DNA of 64,000 nt from Agrypnia vestita (taxonomy: Eukaryota > Arthropoda > Insecta > Trichoptera > Phryganeidae). The notes beneath the pieces are model-generated. The model was not told the origin of the DNA, made no database searches, and worked only from the letters and a program-made list of their open reading frames with translations. The position numbers and the translations under genes are program-made. The stretch lies in NCBI GenBank assembly GCA_016648135.1, contig JADDOH010000143.1:186001-250000 (forward strand), written 5' to 3'. The number at the start of each line of letters is the position of its first letter. Within the stretch, counting starts at the first letter, position 1. Of the stretch, positions 1-10,510 are shown piece after piece.

Positions 1-53
1 GATAATAAGTTTTCTTTGGATACCAGATGATTACTAGCGCCGGAATCTACATA

Positions 54-837
54 TCAGTCGTAAGTACTAAATTCTTTGGAAAGAAAAACTGCGCCAAAAG
101 CATTTGTCGTATTTGTTTTCCCAACTGAGGTACAATGGTTTTTATAGTGACCAATCAATTTACATTCATAATAATGAATTACTTTATCTGGCGCCGGTGT
201 TTTGAGGTTATCATTGACATTTACACTGCTGTCAGATTGCCGTGTTCTATGCGTCTTCCCACGCTTTTGAATAATAACCTTACTTAACCTCAAAATCTGA
301 ACTCATATCCAATAACTTGGTTTTTATAGCATCAGCACTGTTTTTCATACCTGAATGTTCAATTGCCATAATCATTGGGCTAAACTTTTCAGGAAGTCCT
401 GCAAGCAACGGCGAGCCAATCCATTAATCATTTATTTCGAAACCCGTTCCATTTAATTTTTGCGCTGTTTTCACCACTTGAGACAAATAACTAGTCATTG
501 ATTCACAATTTTCGAGGCGAATAGATATCAATGTTCGAAGCAAACTAATTTTTCTTGTGTATCCTGTGTCGTCGAATAACTGTTTTAACTTATTGCACAA
601 GGCGCTAACGGTGTTCTCATTTTTGAAATGCACATATAATGTGGGGTCAATGGTCATTACAAGCTTGGCTTTTGCTTTTCTTTGCTCAGCTTCACTCAAA
701 TCCACTGGCAACGCCTCAATGTCGATGCCTTCCAACACCAAAAAATTTCTTGCCGCGAACGCCCAATCATCGTAATTTTTGCGTCCTTTCAATTTCGGAA
801 CGTTCACTAGATAGCTTGACGTCAACATTTTTAACAA
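54..837 (-). pseudogene. Copia-type Gag remnant (LTR retrotransposon, 5' part)
   Basis: The minus strand encodes a Ty1/copia Gag. It begins MLKMLTSSYLVNVPKLKG, followed by the N-terminal pattern of copia capsids (NYDDWAFAARNFLVLEG) and an UBN2-like stretch (LLRTLISIRLENCESM...YLSQV). The frame runs from 837 to a TAA at 424-426, then continues in the same frame (WIGSPLLAGLPEKFSP...), so this stop looks like a nonsense change. A frame change near 290 leads to a zinc knuckle at about 150-190, whose first Cys is Tyr (YYECKLIGHYKNHC instead of CxxC). Gag proteins package element RNA. Here it is broken by a stop, a frameshift and the lost Cys. The protease, integrase and RT would lie left of base 1, outside the window. 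The primer site and LTR lie directly upstream at 887-1672. Family assignment is confident. Confidence 0.85.
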
Positions 838-886
838 TCACAAGAAAATTCTGGAAATATTCCTGGAAATAAATGGATTTTTGGGT

Positions 887-900
887 CTGGGCCCATAACC
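887..900 (-). promoter_or_regulatory. Copia primer-binding site (internal initiator tRNA-Met)
   Basis: The minus strand reads GGTTATGGGCCCAG. The plus strand (CTGGGCCCATAACC) equals the anticodon stem and loop of eukaryotic initiator tRNA-Met. Copia elements prime reverse transcription from such an internal tRNA-iMet fragment, unlike most LTR elements, which pair with the tRNA 3' end. It sits 50 bases upstream of the gag start and abuts the proposed LTR edge at 901. Confidence 0.85.
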
Positions 901-1672
901 TGTCAAAACACTAGGATGCCCCTGGCGACAATAACACCTTTATTAATTTTGTTACAAGAAGTAGGTACACATAATATCTATTACTAACATTTGTGACTTA
1001 TTTTTTGTAAAACGTTGGACTATCATTTCAGGAACTTTGATTGAATATGAAAAATTCATTCCCTTTAATACAAGTCAAATAAAAAACTAAAAACCTTCGA
1101 ATTCCAATTGGAAAACATTCCAATTGGAATTTTTTTAGAGTTTTTATTATATTATTTAACTTGTACTGAAACGAATGAATTTTTCGAAATCGATATAAGT
1201 TAATGTCATGACAGTTCAACGTTTCACAAAAAATAAGTCAGAAATATTGAAAAAAAATGCATTTTTTGATGTCGCATATCTCCATAACTATTGATATATT
1301 AGGTCTTGATAGCTTGAACATTTTCGACTCATAATCAAGGCAGGAGTACAGAACTGCGAGGTTATTAATGTTTTCCAAATAACCGTGTATATAGTCTTGT
1401 GTAAATAAAACGTCTATAATATAACTTTCAGCTTTCAAACTTTATAGTTGTAAACAGCTTTCAACTTTATAGTTGTAGCGTATCCCAAATATCGGGATCC
1501 GGACACCAAATAAAAGACTCGTGGTTGTGGTTTTCTCCAGTACATTCTCAGATATTTTGTGTCGACCACCCTAGACTAGGCCCAGTGCTGTATGCTAGTT
1601 AGTAGAAGAGAGAGAGCCGCGCCCTTTGTACTCTCGTTAAGGTGGCCGGCCTGAATGCACCACAATATTACA
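901..1672 (-). repeat. Probable copia 5' LTR
   Basis: On the minus strand the sequence runs from TGTAATATTGTGGTGCA (starting at 1672) to ...GTTTTGACA, which touches the primer site. TG...CA termini and an AATAAA signal about 40 bases before the inner edge (plus-strand tttatt near 938) fit an LTR. The part at 1500-1672 is GC-richer, while 960-1480 is AT-rich and contains a duplicated block (agctttcaactttatagttg, about 1428-1475) and a 12-bp palindrome at 1100-1111/1120-1131, so a later insertion is possible. The outer edge is inferred. The partner LTR and target duplication lie outside the window. Confidence 0.5.
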
Positions 1673-2924
1673 TTGCAAAAACTTTTAAGTAATATACGTT
1701 AGATGACTTAAGGACATATCTTTACATTTTTAACCTAACCTAACCGAGAATTTTTTAGACCTTTTTTTATTGTTTTTATCATGATTATTAATATTAAAAG
1801 TCTGCGCAAAATACCCCTCTTTCCCTGCAACCATGTCTTAAATTATAATTAAATCTGTTTTTCGTTTTCCGTTGAACGCTGGGTACAGGGCTAGTGCTTT
1901 ATTTGAAAAAATATGTCCTTAGATAATTTTTTTAACTTATGATTCTTGATTAGATTATTCTGAATTAAATTAACTCGCACTATAAATGTCAGATAAGGAC
2001 ATACCAACGCATGATTGTATCGTATGAAAATAAGGTTACTGTGACTTTAAAGTTAATTTTCAAAAATTTACTTTAAAGTCACAGTAGGTACTATCAATGC
2101 GATTTTTACAATAAAAATTATGGCACTATATCTCTACCTAGAAAGATCAATAACTACACTGAGATCTTATCCAGTAATGTAAACCTGAACATAGGTATAC
2201 TTCATGACTCATATTAACATATTTTCATTTCATCCGAAAATTTTCGTAAACTTGCAATTGTTAAAACATGTTCGAGCATTGCAAATTCGCTCTATTTTGC
2301 AAATTTTTGACGAATTTGGATTGGCAACTTAGCGAGGAAACTGCTTTAACATTAAAACAATGCAAATTTGGATGGCAAAATGGTAAAACGGAAAGGGGAG
2401 CTATTGGTAGTAAAATGGCCCGGGGTCTGTGGTGGATCCCACGTCACTGCTCACTTATGCCGAGGACTGTTGAGTGTCACGTGATTTTGGAACCCACACA
2501 CTTTAGATCTCGTGTAATTTGAAACGTTTCAACTTTTTTCTAAATGTCATATTTCTGAATCATAAAAGTGTGACTCTAAAAAACGTTATAATTTTATTAT
2601 GTTTGGTGTTTTAATATCACACTGGGATCATTTAATCACACTAAATAACGAGCTGGAATTTGTATATTAATTACGCAATTAAAAAAATGGCGGCTTTGGA
2701 CGTTTACCCCGTTGTGAGGTGTATTTGGGGTGAAGCTTTTTTTTTGGAAGAAGTTTAAATCGAAAGTTTAAAAGAGAAGGCTTTAAGAAAAGTTTTAAAA
2801 GCGATTTTACTTTAAGTTTATTTATTAAAAGTCTAATATATTATTTGAGATCTGCTTTAGCAAGCTCAAAGCTATGTTTTAAAATTTATTTACGTGATTG
2901 AATTAAGTCTAACATATAATTTGG
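1673..2924. other. AT-rich non-coding DNA with a short telomere-like tract
   Basis: No gene is recognisable. A (TAACC)3 tract at 1731-1745 matches the insect telomere repeat TTAGG but is too short to be telomeric. A hairpin at 2037-2086 is listed separately. A short open frame at 2268-2522 has no recognisable features. Confidence 0.6.
2037..2086. repeat. Perfect 17-bp inverted repeat
   Basis: The left arm TACTGTGACTTTAAAGT (2037-2053) is exactly reverse-complementary to 2070-2086, with a 16-base AT-rich spacer. It may be the core of an old fold-back element. No transposase is nearby. Confidence 0.75.
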
Positions 2925-3060
2925 CCAGTAATCGTCTAGTGGTAGTAATATAGGACTCCTCGATGTGACGCGGTTACTCAGTAATTTTAGTAGCGTAGCA
3001 GAAGAAAAGCCATTGTATTCATACGAGGTGAAACTAACCTAACATTATTAACGTGTAACT

Positions 3061-3579
3061 TGAGCCGGACTCAAAACGACGATCGATTGAACAGACTAAC
3101 AAAATCGCCTTTCGTAGTGGGCGCATCCGTCATTTCCTCGCATCTGGTAGCGGCGTCGCGAACATAAATATGTTTACGTAGATTTTTCGCCTAGAACGAT
3201 GCCGCCTGGTTACCGATGTCTCATATTAGCACCTGTGGACGGATCCCACGGCTGAGTGCGGGGTCACGATTACGATGGAATATTCAGAGAGATTGACAAA
3301 TACCACGTGCGAAATACAGCCTAGGGCGCTCTGAGTATAACTTGGTATCCGCATAATACAACCGACGGTACATAATAAGAACTTAGCGCTAGTACTGCGC
3401 AACAACACGCAATACCTATTTCTAACTTATTTTTTTGAATGCAGTAGTATACTGGACCTGCCGGTCATCCGGATTAGATAATTCCCGGTCGATTAATACA
3501 CGATTATACTTATAAGATACCACACAATATTCGAGATGCAAATTAACGGCTGGGTTCTCCAGAATACATACATATAATG
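3061..3579. other. Unclassified repeat-like DNA
   Basis: CpG-containing sequence of mixed composition with GGATCCCACG-type words (3240, again at 4072 and 4225) that recur in the neighbouring dispersed repeat. No coding frame is recognised. Confidence 0.4.
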
Positions 3580-4440
3580 CTTACCACTAGCGCGTTCGGT
3601 GGTCTTCGGCCCGATTTATCTGTTCATAGTTTATATATTGGAAAGAGTAAACATATATTCATAACAACTAGGCGCAACAGAGGCTCGGGGAGGTTCTGTC
3701 TGATATTTAAATTTACTACAACCCATGATTCTAAGATTGAAATTTTCGATTCTTTCATAAGTCATATTTTATAAGAGTCAAGTTGATTCTGATTTTACTT
3801 TTACGTAGATTTTAGGTTACCCTCCTCTCAAGGGGGGGGGGGTACAGCCCCATCGACAACGCTGTACCCGGTAGCTACCACCTGTGTAATTAATAGCTTC
3901 CCATGCTAAGCTGCAGACCAAGATCAAGCCGAGACTCTATTGCTCTTGCTGGAATCCTCCGAAGTCCTCGCTTCCCGGCGACAAACATATCAGGAAGAAA
4001 TCCCGCGTCTGATATTAAGGTTTGTATATTGTCCCGCGGGGCAGTCAAATTGACTGGTGTATAATGATGAGGATCCCACGTTGTGGCTACATGAGCCGGA
4101 TTATTATGATGTTTACTGCTGATTAAAGGGCTGAATGAACTAACTGGGTGACTGGAAAAGACTCTTCCTTGAGCGCGTCAGTCAGAGCCATGTTAGCATC
4201 GCCAATTATAGTTGATGTGATTGATCCCACGGTGTAGTCTTATTGACTAGAGATATTAAATGATGGTAAATCAGCATGATTATTACAGTTGATTGTGTAA
4301 TTCCTGATATGTTCCTCGCTGGCCGGGAAGGGAGAACCTCGAAGGTCTCTGTATACAGCAAGTTAGAAAAGGTGGTGAATGAAGAGTATGATGGTGTTAG
4401 TAATGCCATCGCGATCCTGAATGCGGTCCCGATCATAAAA
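3580..4440. repeat. Dispersed unclassified repeat, copy A
   Basis: This segment is clearly related to 25570-26400. Long stretches from the aggaagaaatcccgcgtctg block (3991) to the gtctTattgactagagat block (4237) are nearly identical. The upstream parts share words such as taagctgcagaccaa and a homopolymer G run (about 3832-3841; copy B has a C run). The flanks diverge. No conserved protein was recognised in either orientation, although both copies have short open frames on the minus strand. It could be the untranslated part of a large retroelement. Confidence 0.75.
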
Positions 4441-6340
4441 GTTGATTGTTAAACTGCTAACAGATCTCGTTCATTAAAGCGGTCCCGAGCATAGTATTGA
4501 TTGTCGAACTGCTACCTGCATCTTATAATTTCTCGTTCATGAGGAACGTCCTATCTCGTCCTTGAGTACGGAGTTTATACATTCATATACATTCATAACC
4601 AGAGCGCGAGCTCGTCGCACCAAGGGGACAGAAAAGACGTGAGAGGTTCTTCCCCTTGGATCTTTGAGGGTCGCCGCTCCAGGACCTTCTGACTATCCTG
4701 TAATTCTTGGCTTTAAAACCCTGTCTTAACCGGGTAGATACAGTTAAGATAATCATACCTAGTCCCAAATCCAAGATGTCTCCCACTCTAAACAGTCTCC
4801 ATAGCCGAGAACGCGCGCTCCGACATTCGACCCTGTCTTATGTATGGTTGCTTATGGCACGCGAGTAAATCTAACTTCATCTTTTTCCACAATCGAAATT
4901 CAGCCTCCCAAGATCACGGGGCGTGAAAGACGTACGGCTCCTCGCCTCCCGACCATGAAGAGACGAACTCCCCCATTCGGTTCTCGTTCATTATCCCATT
5001 TATAATCCCCGCGTGCCTAACCTTAAGAGTCTAGCGCCGATAATAAGATCTCATTATGCTACGTTGGAAGTTAATATTGCACAACCGGACGAAATGCCTA
5101 TTTCCCGCGATCCTATTCAATTTGTAAAACGCAATAATATGTATTTATATATGTTAGTAAAACGTTTGAAATGCAGAATGCACGTATAATGACCTCGCTT
5201 CTATCCTAAAGATAATTAAGAAATAATTCTGACGTCACGTCCCGACAAGTACCAACTTGTTACCGCGTCCGTTACCGCCGAACTCTGAACCCACGCAATG
5301 AAATGAATAGTGACCATGTGACAAAGACAAATTATATAGCACGAACATTCCATTTGATACACATAAGAAAATAAAAAATAAATAATATTAAAGGTTCTTA
5401 TCTTATTTCTGTAGTTGGTCTGCTTCTGAGATGGCATCCTGATCCGAAGTCATATAACGGGTCCTCTCCAAAATTGAGCAATTACCATCGCCTGTGCAGC
5501 CTTTCACTTTCCTTCCATCGAGAATGCTGCTCGTTAGTACAAAATTCCGCGATCCTTAGCTGAAGACCGACTGTATCTAAATTAATTATTTCTATACAAT
5601 ATATACAATTCGAAATACGTCTTTATAAGAACTTGATAGGAACAAATCGTGTTTATAACGATTGCCCAATGATACGCAATACAAACATGTACCGAGTCCA
5701 ATAACCACACATACATGTTTTAATAAAATAAATATAAAATCCAGATGCATTTTTAAAATATATTATTTGGAGGAAATTTCTCGTACGATCTGAATTTATA
5801 TCACACTGACAATCGTGATATCAAAAACACATAATTACCCCGATCTCAATTATTCCCAAAATAATACAAATCATATAGAAATCCGTGTATTCAATCGCCA
5901 GTATAGATAACATAACATTCCTTTGCATAAAGATACATCCGCCCTGAAGAATCTCTCGTACATACCGAACCAAAATCGCGACATTAAATATACACAATTA
6001 TTCTGAATTTCAAGTCCCACAAAACAAACACCCTTCGTCAGTAAAATATTCCATTTTAAAGCCTTTATATCTTTGGTAATATATGAATATCAAGTTTAAA
6101 TGATTTTCCATATGGACCGCGACGCATTTAAATATTTCATAAGCGTTATGCAATAATTCACCCGCTGGATTTATCACAGCCGCAAAGTTACGATTTCTTG
6201 TATATTAAATCTGATGCGCGCCTAGTAATAATTATCCCTAGGCCCAAAATACGTAACGAAATAATCCACGACATGTATCAATATTTGTCACGATCCAGAA
6301 AGTTCTAAATTAAATACACGTAAAAGGCAATAGAAATAAA
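4441..6340. other. Long AT-rich segment with scattered CpG, possibly LTR interior
   Basis: No gene is recognisable. The texture (AT-rich with many CG, CCCG and CGAAA words) matches 25.0-25.5, 31.4-34.6 and 36.8-37.7 kb and differs from the rest of the window. If the LTR-like edge at 6636 is real, this would be the body of a long minus-strand LTR or internal region. Confidence 0.35.
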
Positions 6341-6636
6341 TAATATTGGAAATGCTTATCTGTATCTTCGAGTGTTACCGCCTCTCTGCCTCACTGATGG
6401 TATTTCGGTCCTCTCTCCACAAGGGCCTCCGGCCGACGTTGATGCTGAAGGAAAAAGGCTGCTCCTCCAATTTGTATGGCTTATATAGTCAAAACCTCTC
6501 GCCATTTTTTGACTCCAACCTACGTGTAAAGGTAAAGGTCTATCTCTCAGAACGCTTCTCATTGGCCAGATCCGTTCCGCGGGCAACCGTTTTTAGTTGG
6601 CTCGCTTCGTCAAAATAAAATAATGCATGCGTTACA
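6341..6636 (-). promoter_or_regulatory. LTR-like 5' end with TATA box
   Basis: Read on the minus strand, the segment starts TGTAACGCATGC at 6636. It passes a GC-rich stretch and then a TATATAA box (plus 6481-6487) about 150 bases in, followed by a GGAGGAGCAGCC-type transcript start region. This is the layout of a short U3 followed by R in a gypsy/BEL-type LTR. No second LTR or coding region was found, so the identity is tentative. Confidence 0.4.
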
Positions 6637-6807
6637 CGCCCGCGTGCAGAAATAATAAAGGCTCGCCCGCACCTACTTATCTGGCAAATATTTAATTATA
6701 GAGTATTTATGAATTGTGGTGCTTCTCCTTATCATGAGCTTTTAGCAGATAGATATTTTCGTATAATTTTTCTGCAATGTCTATTTGAATAGGCCAATAT
6801 CGCTACA

Positions 6808-6995
6808 GGCTCTCGTGGTCTAGTGGACATTATATTACTTGATTTTTATGTCGGGGATTTGGGTTCGACTATCGGTTAGGTTATAATATATCTACGTAAT
6901 TTTCTAATACCTGGGTGTTTTTATGATACGTTTCTTCACTAAAATAAATATGCTTTTTTGCCTGTTGTGTAAAAAATCAAAAAAATTAAATGCTC
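6808..6995 (+). mobile_element. tRNA-derived SINE
   Basis: The head carries a pol III A box (TGGTCTAGTGG, 6816-6826) and a B box (GGGTTCGACT, 6861-6870) at tRNA-like spacing. It is followed by a body containing CCTGGGTGTTTTTATG and GCCTGTTGTG, then an A-rich tail. The body resembles the SINE at 45215 (CCTGGGTGTTTTGTG, GGCCTGTTGAAGG), so they appear to be one family. Confidence 0.7.
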
Positions 6996-7129
6996 TACTT
7001 AGACAACTTCCGTGATCAGTAAGCAGATGAAGCAATACCACATCCTTCTTTTATTCTTACTGAAACTAAATTATTCGTGAAGACATTATTGACAATATTT
7101 TACATATGTACTTTTTTACTTTCGCTATT

Positions 7130-7320
7130 GCTTTTGTATACAATATTATCTACTTGTTTTTTCTATGCGTATTTTATATTTATATCTACAATTGATTAAT
7201 TTTATATAGTATTTTGTTTTAATTCTATTGTAAGCTGCTTATCTCGGCCCAGATTTATCCTAGTTAGATGGGTGGCTTTAAAAAAAGTGGATTAAGTTCA
7301 TCATAAATAAATAAATAAAT
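7130..7320 (+). mobile_element. LINE 3' UTR ending in (TAAA)n
   Basis: An AT-rich 3' UTR-like stretch (CTGCTTATCTCGGCCCAG, then CATCATAAATAAATAAAT) ends in a TAAA microsatellite at 7304-7320, a common tail for CR1/Jockey-like LINEs. The coding part is absent, so this is a 5'-truncated copy. The left boundary is arbitrary. Confidence 0.45.
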
Positions 7321-7433
7321 ATAAAAAGCTTTACTAACTATGTTTTTAATGAAAACAGAGATACCAATATGGCATCGTGTTTCTTCAATATTTTTAATAT
7401 TTTCAAACTATCATAATATGACTCGTATATAAT

Positions 7434-7653
7434 CAAAAACAGTAATCTGACTTTTGAATGATTCGCATTGATATCGCATGTTTAGTTTTTACGCTCTCAA
7501 ATTAATGTAAAATAGTGTGTTTCACCTATTTTTCTAATAAATCAATAAAATCAAATCTCACAGAAAAATAGATGAAATAGATTAATTTGAGAGTGTAAAA
7601 ACTAAACACGTGACATCAATGCGAACAATTCAAAAGCCAGATTGCTGTTTTTG
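7434..7653. mobile_element. Fold-back (MITE-like) element
   Basis: The ends CAAAAACAGTAATCTGACTT and (reverse complement) CAAAAACAGCAATCTGGCTT begin inverted arms of about 80-95 bp, with GTTTAGTTTTTACxCTCTCA in both. The centre is AT-rich and non-coding. No clear target duplication was found. It has no hammerhead motif, unlike the other palindromes in the window. Confidence 0.65.
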
Positions 7654-7709
7654 CTTCTTTACGCCTTATATAAGCTAAATGCTAAGAAAATAGGACTAAC
7701 TTACTGTTG

Positions 7710-7782
7710 TACGGAAATGGGGCTCAAGCTACCGACCCCTGGATTACTAGACGAGAATCATAACCACTACACGAACAAACAA
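7710..7782 (-). mobile_element. tRNA-like SINE head
   Basis: The minus strand carries TGTAGTGGTTA (plus 7761-7771), resembling an A box, and a GGTAGCTTGAGCCCC block (plus 7721-7735) at B-box spacing. The cloverleaf is degraded, so it is unlikely to be a working tRNA. Confidence 0.45.
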
Positions 7783-8389
7783 TACTTGTTTGCGTGTGTA
7801 AATTGATAAAAATAAATTGTTGAAAATATATTTCCGTCGCTACGCCCCTGGCCACGACGCCCCACAAGAGGAGATGAGCTGCCGTGAAACTTCCGAATGT
7901 AGATTATAAAACTTTAAAGTGCGGATCACTGTGTTTTTAAAGGCATTAAGTCCTCACTGAAAGAAAAGTCTCCAGTAATGGATTTCTAAGATGCATTTGT
8001 GAGCGAAACATCTTAAAAATATTTGAGATTAAACTTTAGTGGTGGAAAATCTAAAGAAAATTGAGAGGAAGATTAACGTTATGGAAGGTAGGGGATTTGT
8101 TATAATTTTTGTGTGTTTAGTTTATATTACGTGCATTAATAACCTTACTTCCATAATGAGAGGGACTGCTTTTCTCGAAACCGTAGAATGGATAATTCGA
8201 CGTGGGTGTATTATAGAGTTTAACTAAGTGTTTTTTATGTTTCAGATTAACAAATCTTTTGGAAATATGATGCATTCTAAAGAAAATACACAATTTTAAA
8301 GTTAATTTTAAAAATGTACCATGTCTACAATACATACCTACGCGTGGAAGATGTTCTTCCGTTGTAACCGATTCCCCTGTCCTAAATAA
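7783..8389. other. No gene recognised
   Basis: AT-rich DNA with a moderately GC-rich patch at 7840-7890. Short open frames on both strands show no known motif. Confidence 0.5.
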
Positions 8390-8755
8390 TTAGTGTATTT
8401 CATCTTTGTACATATTTTATACTCTTCTTCTTCGTCTCTTTTTCTTCAATTTTGTTTAGACTCAAGAGTCTGTTTGTGCGGGAGTTTTTTCTTATGATGC
8501 TGAATTTCTCCATCACAAGAAAAATCTCCATTGCTTCGGGGGTCTCCCTGGTGGACGCGATCCATCTGGTAAGCCATGCAGAGCTATGTGTGGTAATCTT
8601 GTTGTACTCATTCTCTGTACGTGTTGATACCAATATAGTTGACGCTGTCGCTTCCATATTGATGGTCAAACGTAAGCATCTTTGGCATGACGATTATGAG
8701 AAGCCAGCATCTTTTTCCAATATTCATCGATGTTAGAGGCTGGAGTGAAGTGGAC
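8390..8755 (-). pseudogene. LINE C-terminal fragment (endonuclease-RT type)
   Basis: The minus strand translates to EYWKKMLASHNRHAKDAYV, a stop, then WYQHVQRMSTTRLPHI and PDGSRPPGRPPKQWR. The W-x-x-HVQRM...LP...G-x-PPGRPPKQWR pattern is the well-known C-terminal tail of insect non-LTR retrotransposon polyproteins, after the reverse transcriptase. Further stops follow. Neither the RT nor the 5' part is present, as expected for a 5'-truncated copy. The exact clade cannot be told. Confidence 0.7.
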
Positions 8756-8814
8756 TTCCAGGGTAAGGATAAGCATAAGAATTCACATTAAAAGATATCA
8801 TTCATTTTCAAGTC

Positions 8815-9066
8815 ACTGTTCAAGGCACTGTAACAATTCTTCCTAGTGGTTCTGAGCCTCTCTTTAATTTTATTTTAAAAATACTGTATGATGGTGATTC
8901 CTTTGTGTAAAAATATAAAATGTTTGGGTGCTAGGTCAAGAAAGAACCTTCGTCCAAATGATGTCTTCATACGTGGAAGTTCTATTATATTTTGTGAGGT
9001 TGTTCTAGTATTGTAATGGTGGGTTACCGTATAACGCAATGCTTAATAAAAAATCATTGCTGCTCT
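8815..9066 (-). pseudogene. LINE C-terminal fragment (second family)
   Basis: The minus strand reads RAAMIFY, a stop, then ALRYTVTHHYNTRTTSQN, IIELPRMKTSFGRRFF and LDLAPKHF. The block YNTR...ELPR-x-x-TSFGRR-F-x-LAPK matches the end of CR1/Jockey-like RT proteins (typically LP...FG-R-F-x-x-AP), just before the terminal LP...F helix region. Two in-frame stops mark it as dead. It lies 60 bases upstream of the neighbouring LINE tail on the same strand but belongs to a different protein family. Confidence 0.65.
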
Positions 9067-9479
9067 ACGAGAAAGTTTGTCAAATTCAAGGTATCTGAGT
9101 GATCAAGTCAGTTGCTCTCTGGTCGTTAAAAAAAAGCATATAAACAATTAACCGAGGGAGAGATTTAATTAATTCAACTGAATGTGCCTTGTAGACTGCG
9201 TTCTGAGTTGGGTTGGAGAGCTGTTAGTTTGGGCGGAGATTGGTATCCACAAGTGATTTTAAGCTTGCCACTCAAATTGAGATGTCTTCATTAAGCCCCA
9301 TTCATCGGTACCCTGCACCTACACACTGGAAAGTAAGGTGCTACGGACGTGACGCATACTGATATTTTTATACTGCATTAACAGCAAGTGCCTGATTTTG
9401 CCCGGGATGCTGATTCAGGGTCACAAAGCAAACGCAACGGAGCAAAAATGGTGATAAATGATGTCAATATAATCATCTC
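9067..9479. other. No gene recognised
   Basis: Mixed AT-rich sequence. The frame at 9388-9768 runs through the downstream ribozyme palindrome and is judged a chance frame. Confidence 0.5.
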
Positions 9480-9750
9480 TCATATTGAGTGGTATTATTT
9501 TCCGCAGTATCCAAAACGAATAGATTTTTTTTTTAAGGTTTTCATGTTCAGAATCTTCTGGTTTTTGTTTTCTGGGGTATCTTGCCATCTTTCTACGACG
9601 TTTCTGGCCGTCGTTTCGGATTCCATTGCAGGGTTTATCGTTAGGGCTGATGTGTTGATAGAATGTATGTATGATGGGATCCAAAAGTCAGCCAAAAAGG
9701 TCGTAGATCCACGGCAAAATACCATAGAAAACACAAATCAGAAGAATATA
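9480..9750. mobile_element. Penelope-type terminal piece, inverted pair
   Basis: The left half (minus strand) carries a peptide-like read-through NTSALTINPAMES, matching NTSALMMDPAMGS in both ends of the PLE at 20.2-21.5 kb. The right half (9676-9745, plus) repeats GGGATCCAAAAGTCAGCC and AAGGTCGTAGATCCACGGC, as in the right end of that PLE. Both outer edges end in CAGAAGA. This is therefore a head-to-head remnant of the same terminal sequence without the coding region. Confidence 0.65.
9594..9660 (-). ncRNA. Hammerhead-like motif, decayed
   Basis: On the minus strand: CTAACGA (core, one change from CTGACGA; plus 9638-9644), a hairpin region around CCCTGCAATGGAATCC, GAAA (plus 9614-9617), then ACGAC...GTCGT as a possible 5-bp stem III, followed by A. 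Order and spacing fit a hammerhead. The core G-to-A change probably kills it. Confidence 0.4.
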
Positions 9751-10208
9751 TTATTTTATTTTGATTAAAGAGACATAGAAATGTTGTAATGCGTACATTT
9801 TATACAAGGAAAAGAATGATTGTCAACTCTAGAATTAGGAGTGTCTCTAGCATATAATTATATTAAAAATAAGTGCACGTTACAAAAATTAAATAATTTA
9901 AAATACACTCACAAAATAGACAAAAAATAATGTCACACAAAAAAGATGCGGTCAATATGTAGAAGCTGGATGTTTTCGGAAGGAAGGTGTGTATATTGGT
10001 GCGGACTTTTTTCTAACTTAATACTCACTTATTTCAGATGTAACCTAATATCCCAATCAAAAGTGTCTTCAGCTTGTTCTAGGAACATAAGTGCATTGAA
10101 ATCATATACATAATAGACATATGACATGCACAACGATTAGGCATGTACAGTGCAAGTGGCGAACAAACGAACAAAATTAAATTAGTTATGTCTGGCTTTT
10201 AATATATT
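9751..10208. repeat. AT-rich DNA holding one copy of an inverted dispersed repeat
   Basis: 10030-10165 (from AATATCCCAATCAAAAGTG to GATTAGGCATGTACAGTGC) is matched in reverse complement by 17908-18030 (GCACTGTACATGCCTAATCG ... CTTGTAATTGGGATAT). The rest is non-coding. Confidence 0.6.
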
Positions 10209-10342
10209 TTTTTGTTAAGCTACGACAGGCCACAGAGCCTCCAGGCTTGAGATAATTACACAGATTATTGTGACCTCACCGGGAATCGAACCCGGAACCC
10301 ATGGAATGGGAAGCCAGTGTCATGCCCAGCGGAAGGGTCATA
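10209..10342 (-). mobile_element. tRNA-derived SINE
   Basis: The minus strand has a clear B box (CCGGGTTCGATTCCC, plus 10281-10295) followed by GGTGAGGTCACAATAATC and TCAAGCCTGG, then CTGTGGCCTGTCG and an A/T-rich tail. The same GTGAGGTCACAAT...AGCCTGG body occurs in the plus-strand SINE at 45215, so they are one family. The A box is degraded. Confidence 0.7.
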
Positions 10343-10429
10343 GTGAGCAAAATGAACATAGCAAGTTTAAGGACGTGAGTCATAAATTCCAACATTTTAA
10401 ATGTTTTATAACATAATAAAAAAAAAATG

Positions 10430-10510
10430 AACTTTGTTTTCCCCACGTCTGTGTTGAAAAATATCAACATGTTTCAGAGCTCGTGGCCTCTTTGTTAGGA
10501 TACAATTGTA
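10430..10510 (-). ncRNA. Hammerhead-like motif, decayed single copy
   Basis: On the minus strand: CTAACAA (plus 10492-10498; consensus CTGACGA), AGAGGCCACGAGCTCT (pairable AGAG/CTCT), GAAA (plus 10472-10475), ACATGT and T. Downstream is GTGGGGAAAACAAAGT (plus 10431-10446), the box shared by the other copies. It closely matches the copies at 50.7-50.8 kb. The core carries two changes. Confidence 0.45.

Noticed and set aside
1731..1745. Telomeric (TTAGG)n sequence
   Set aside because: Only three units, internal position, no array. Such short tracts are common in insect DNA.
2268..2522. 84-codon open frame as a host gene
   Set aside because: No motif, no splice or promoter context, AT-rich neighbourhood. 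A chance frame is sufficient.
2925..2990. Possible tRNA gene (TCGTCTAGTGGTAG)
   Set aside because: Only an A-box-like word is present. No B box or cloverleaf could be drawn.
6005..6050. Hammerhead core on the minus strand (CTGACGA ... TGAAATTC)
   Set aside because: The intervening sequence cannot form stem II next to GAAA and there is no palindrome or downstream box.
7434..7653. Hammerhead in the fold-back element at 7.5 kb
   Set aside because: Contains GCATGTTTAG but neither CTGANGA nor GAAA at the right spacing.
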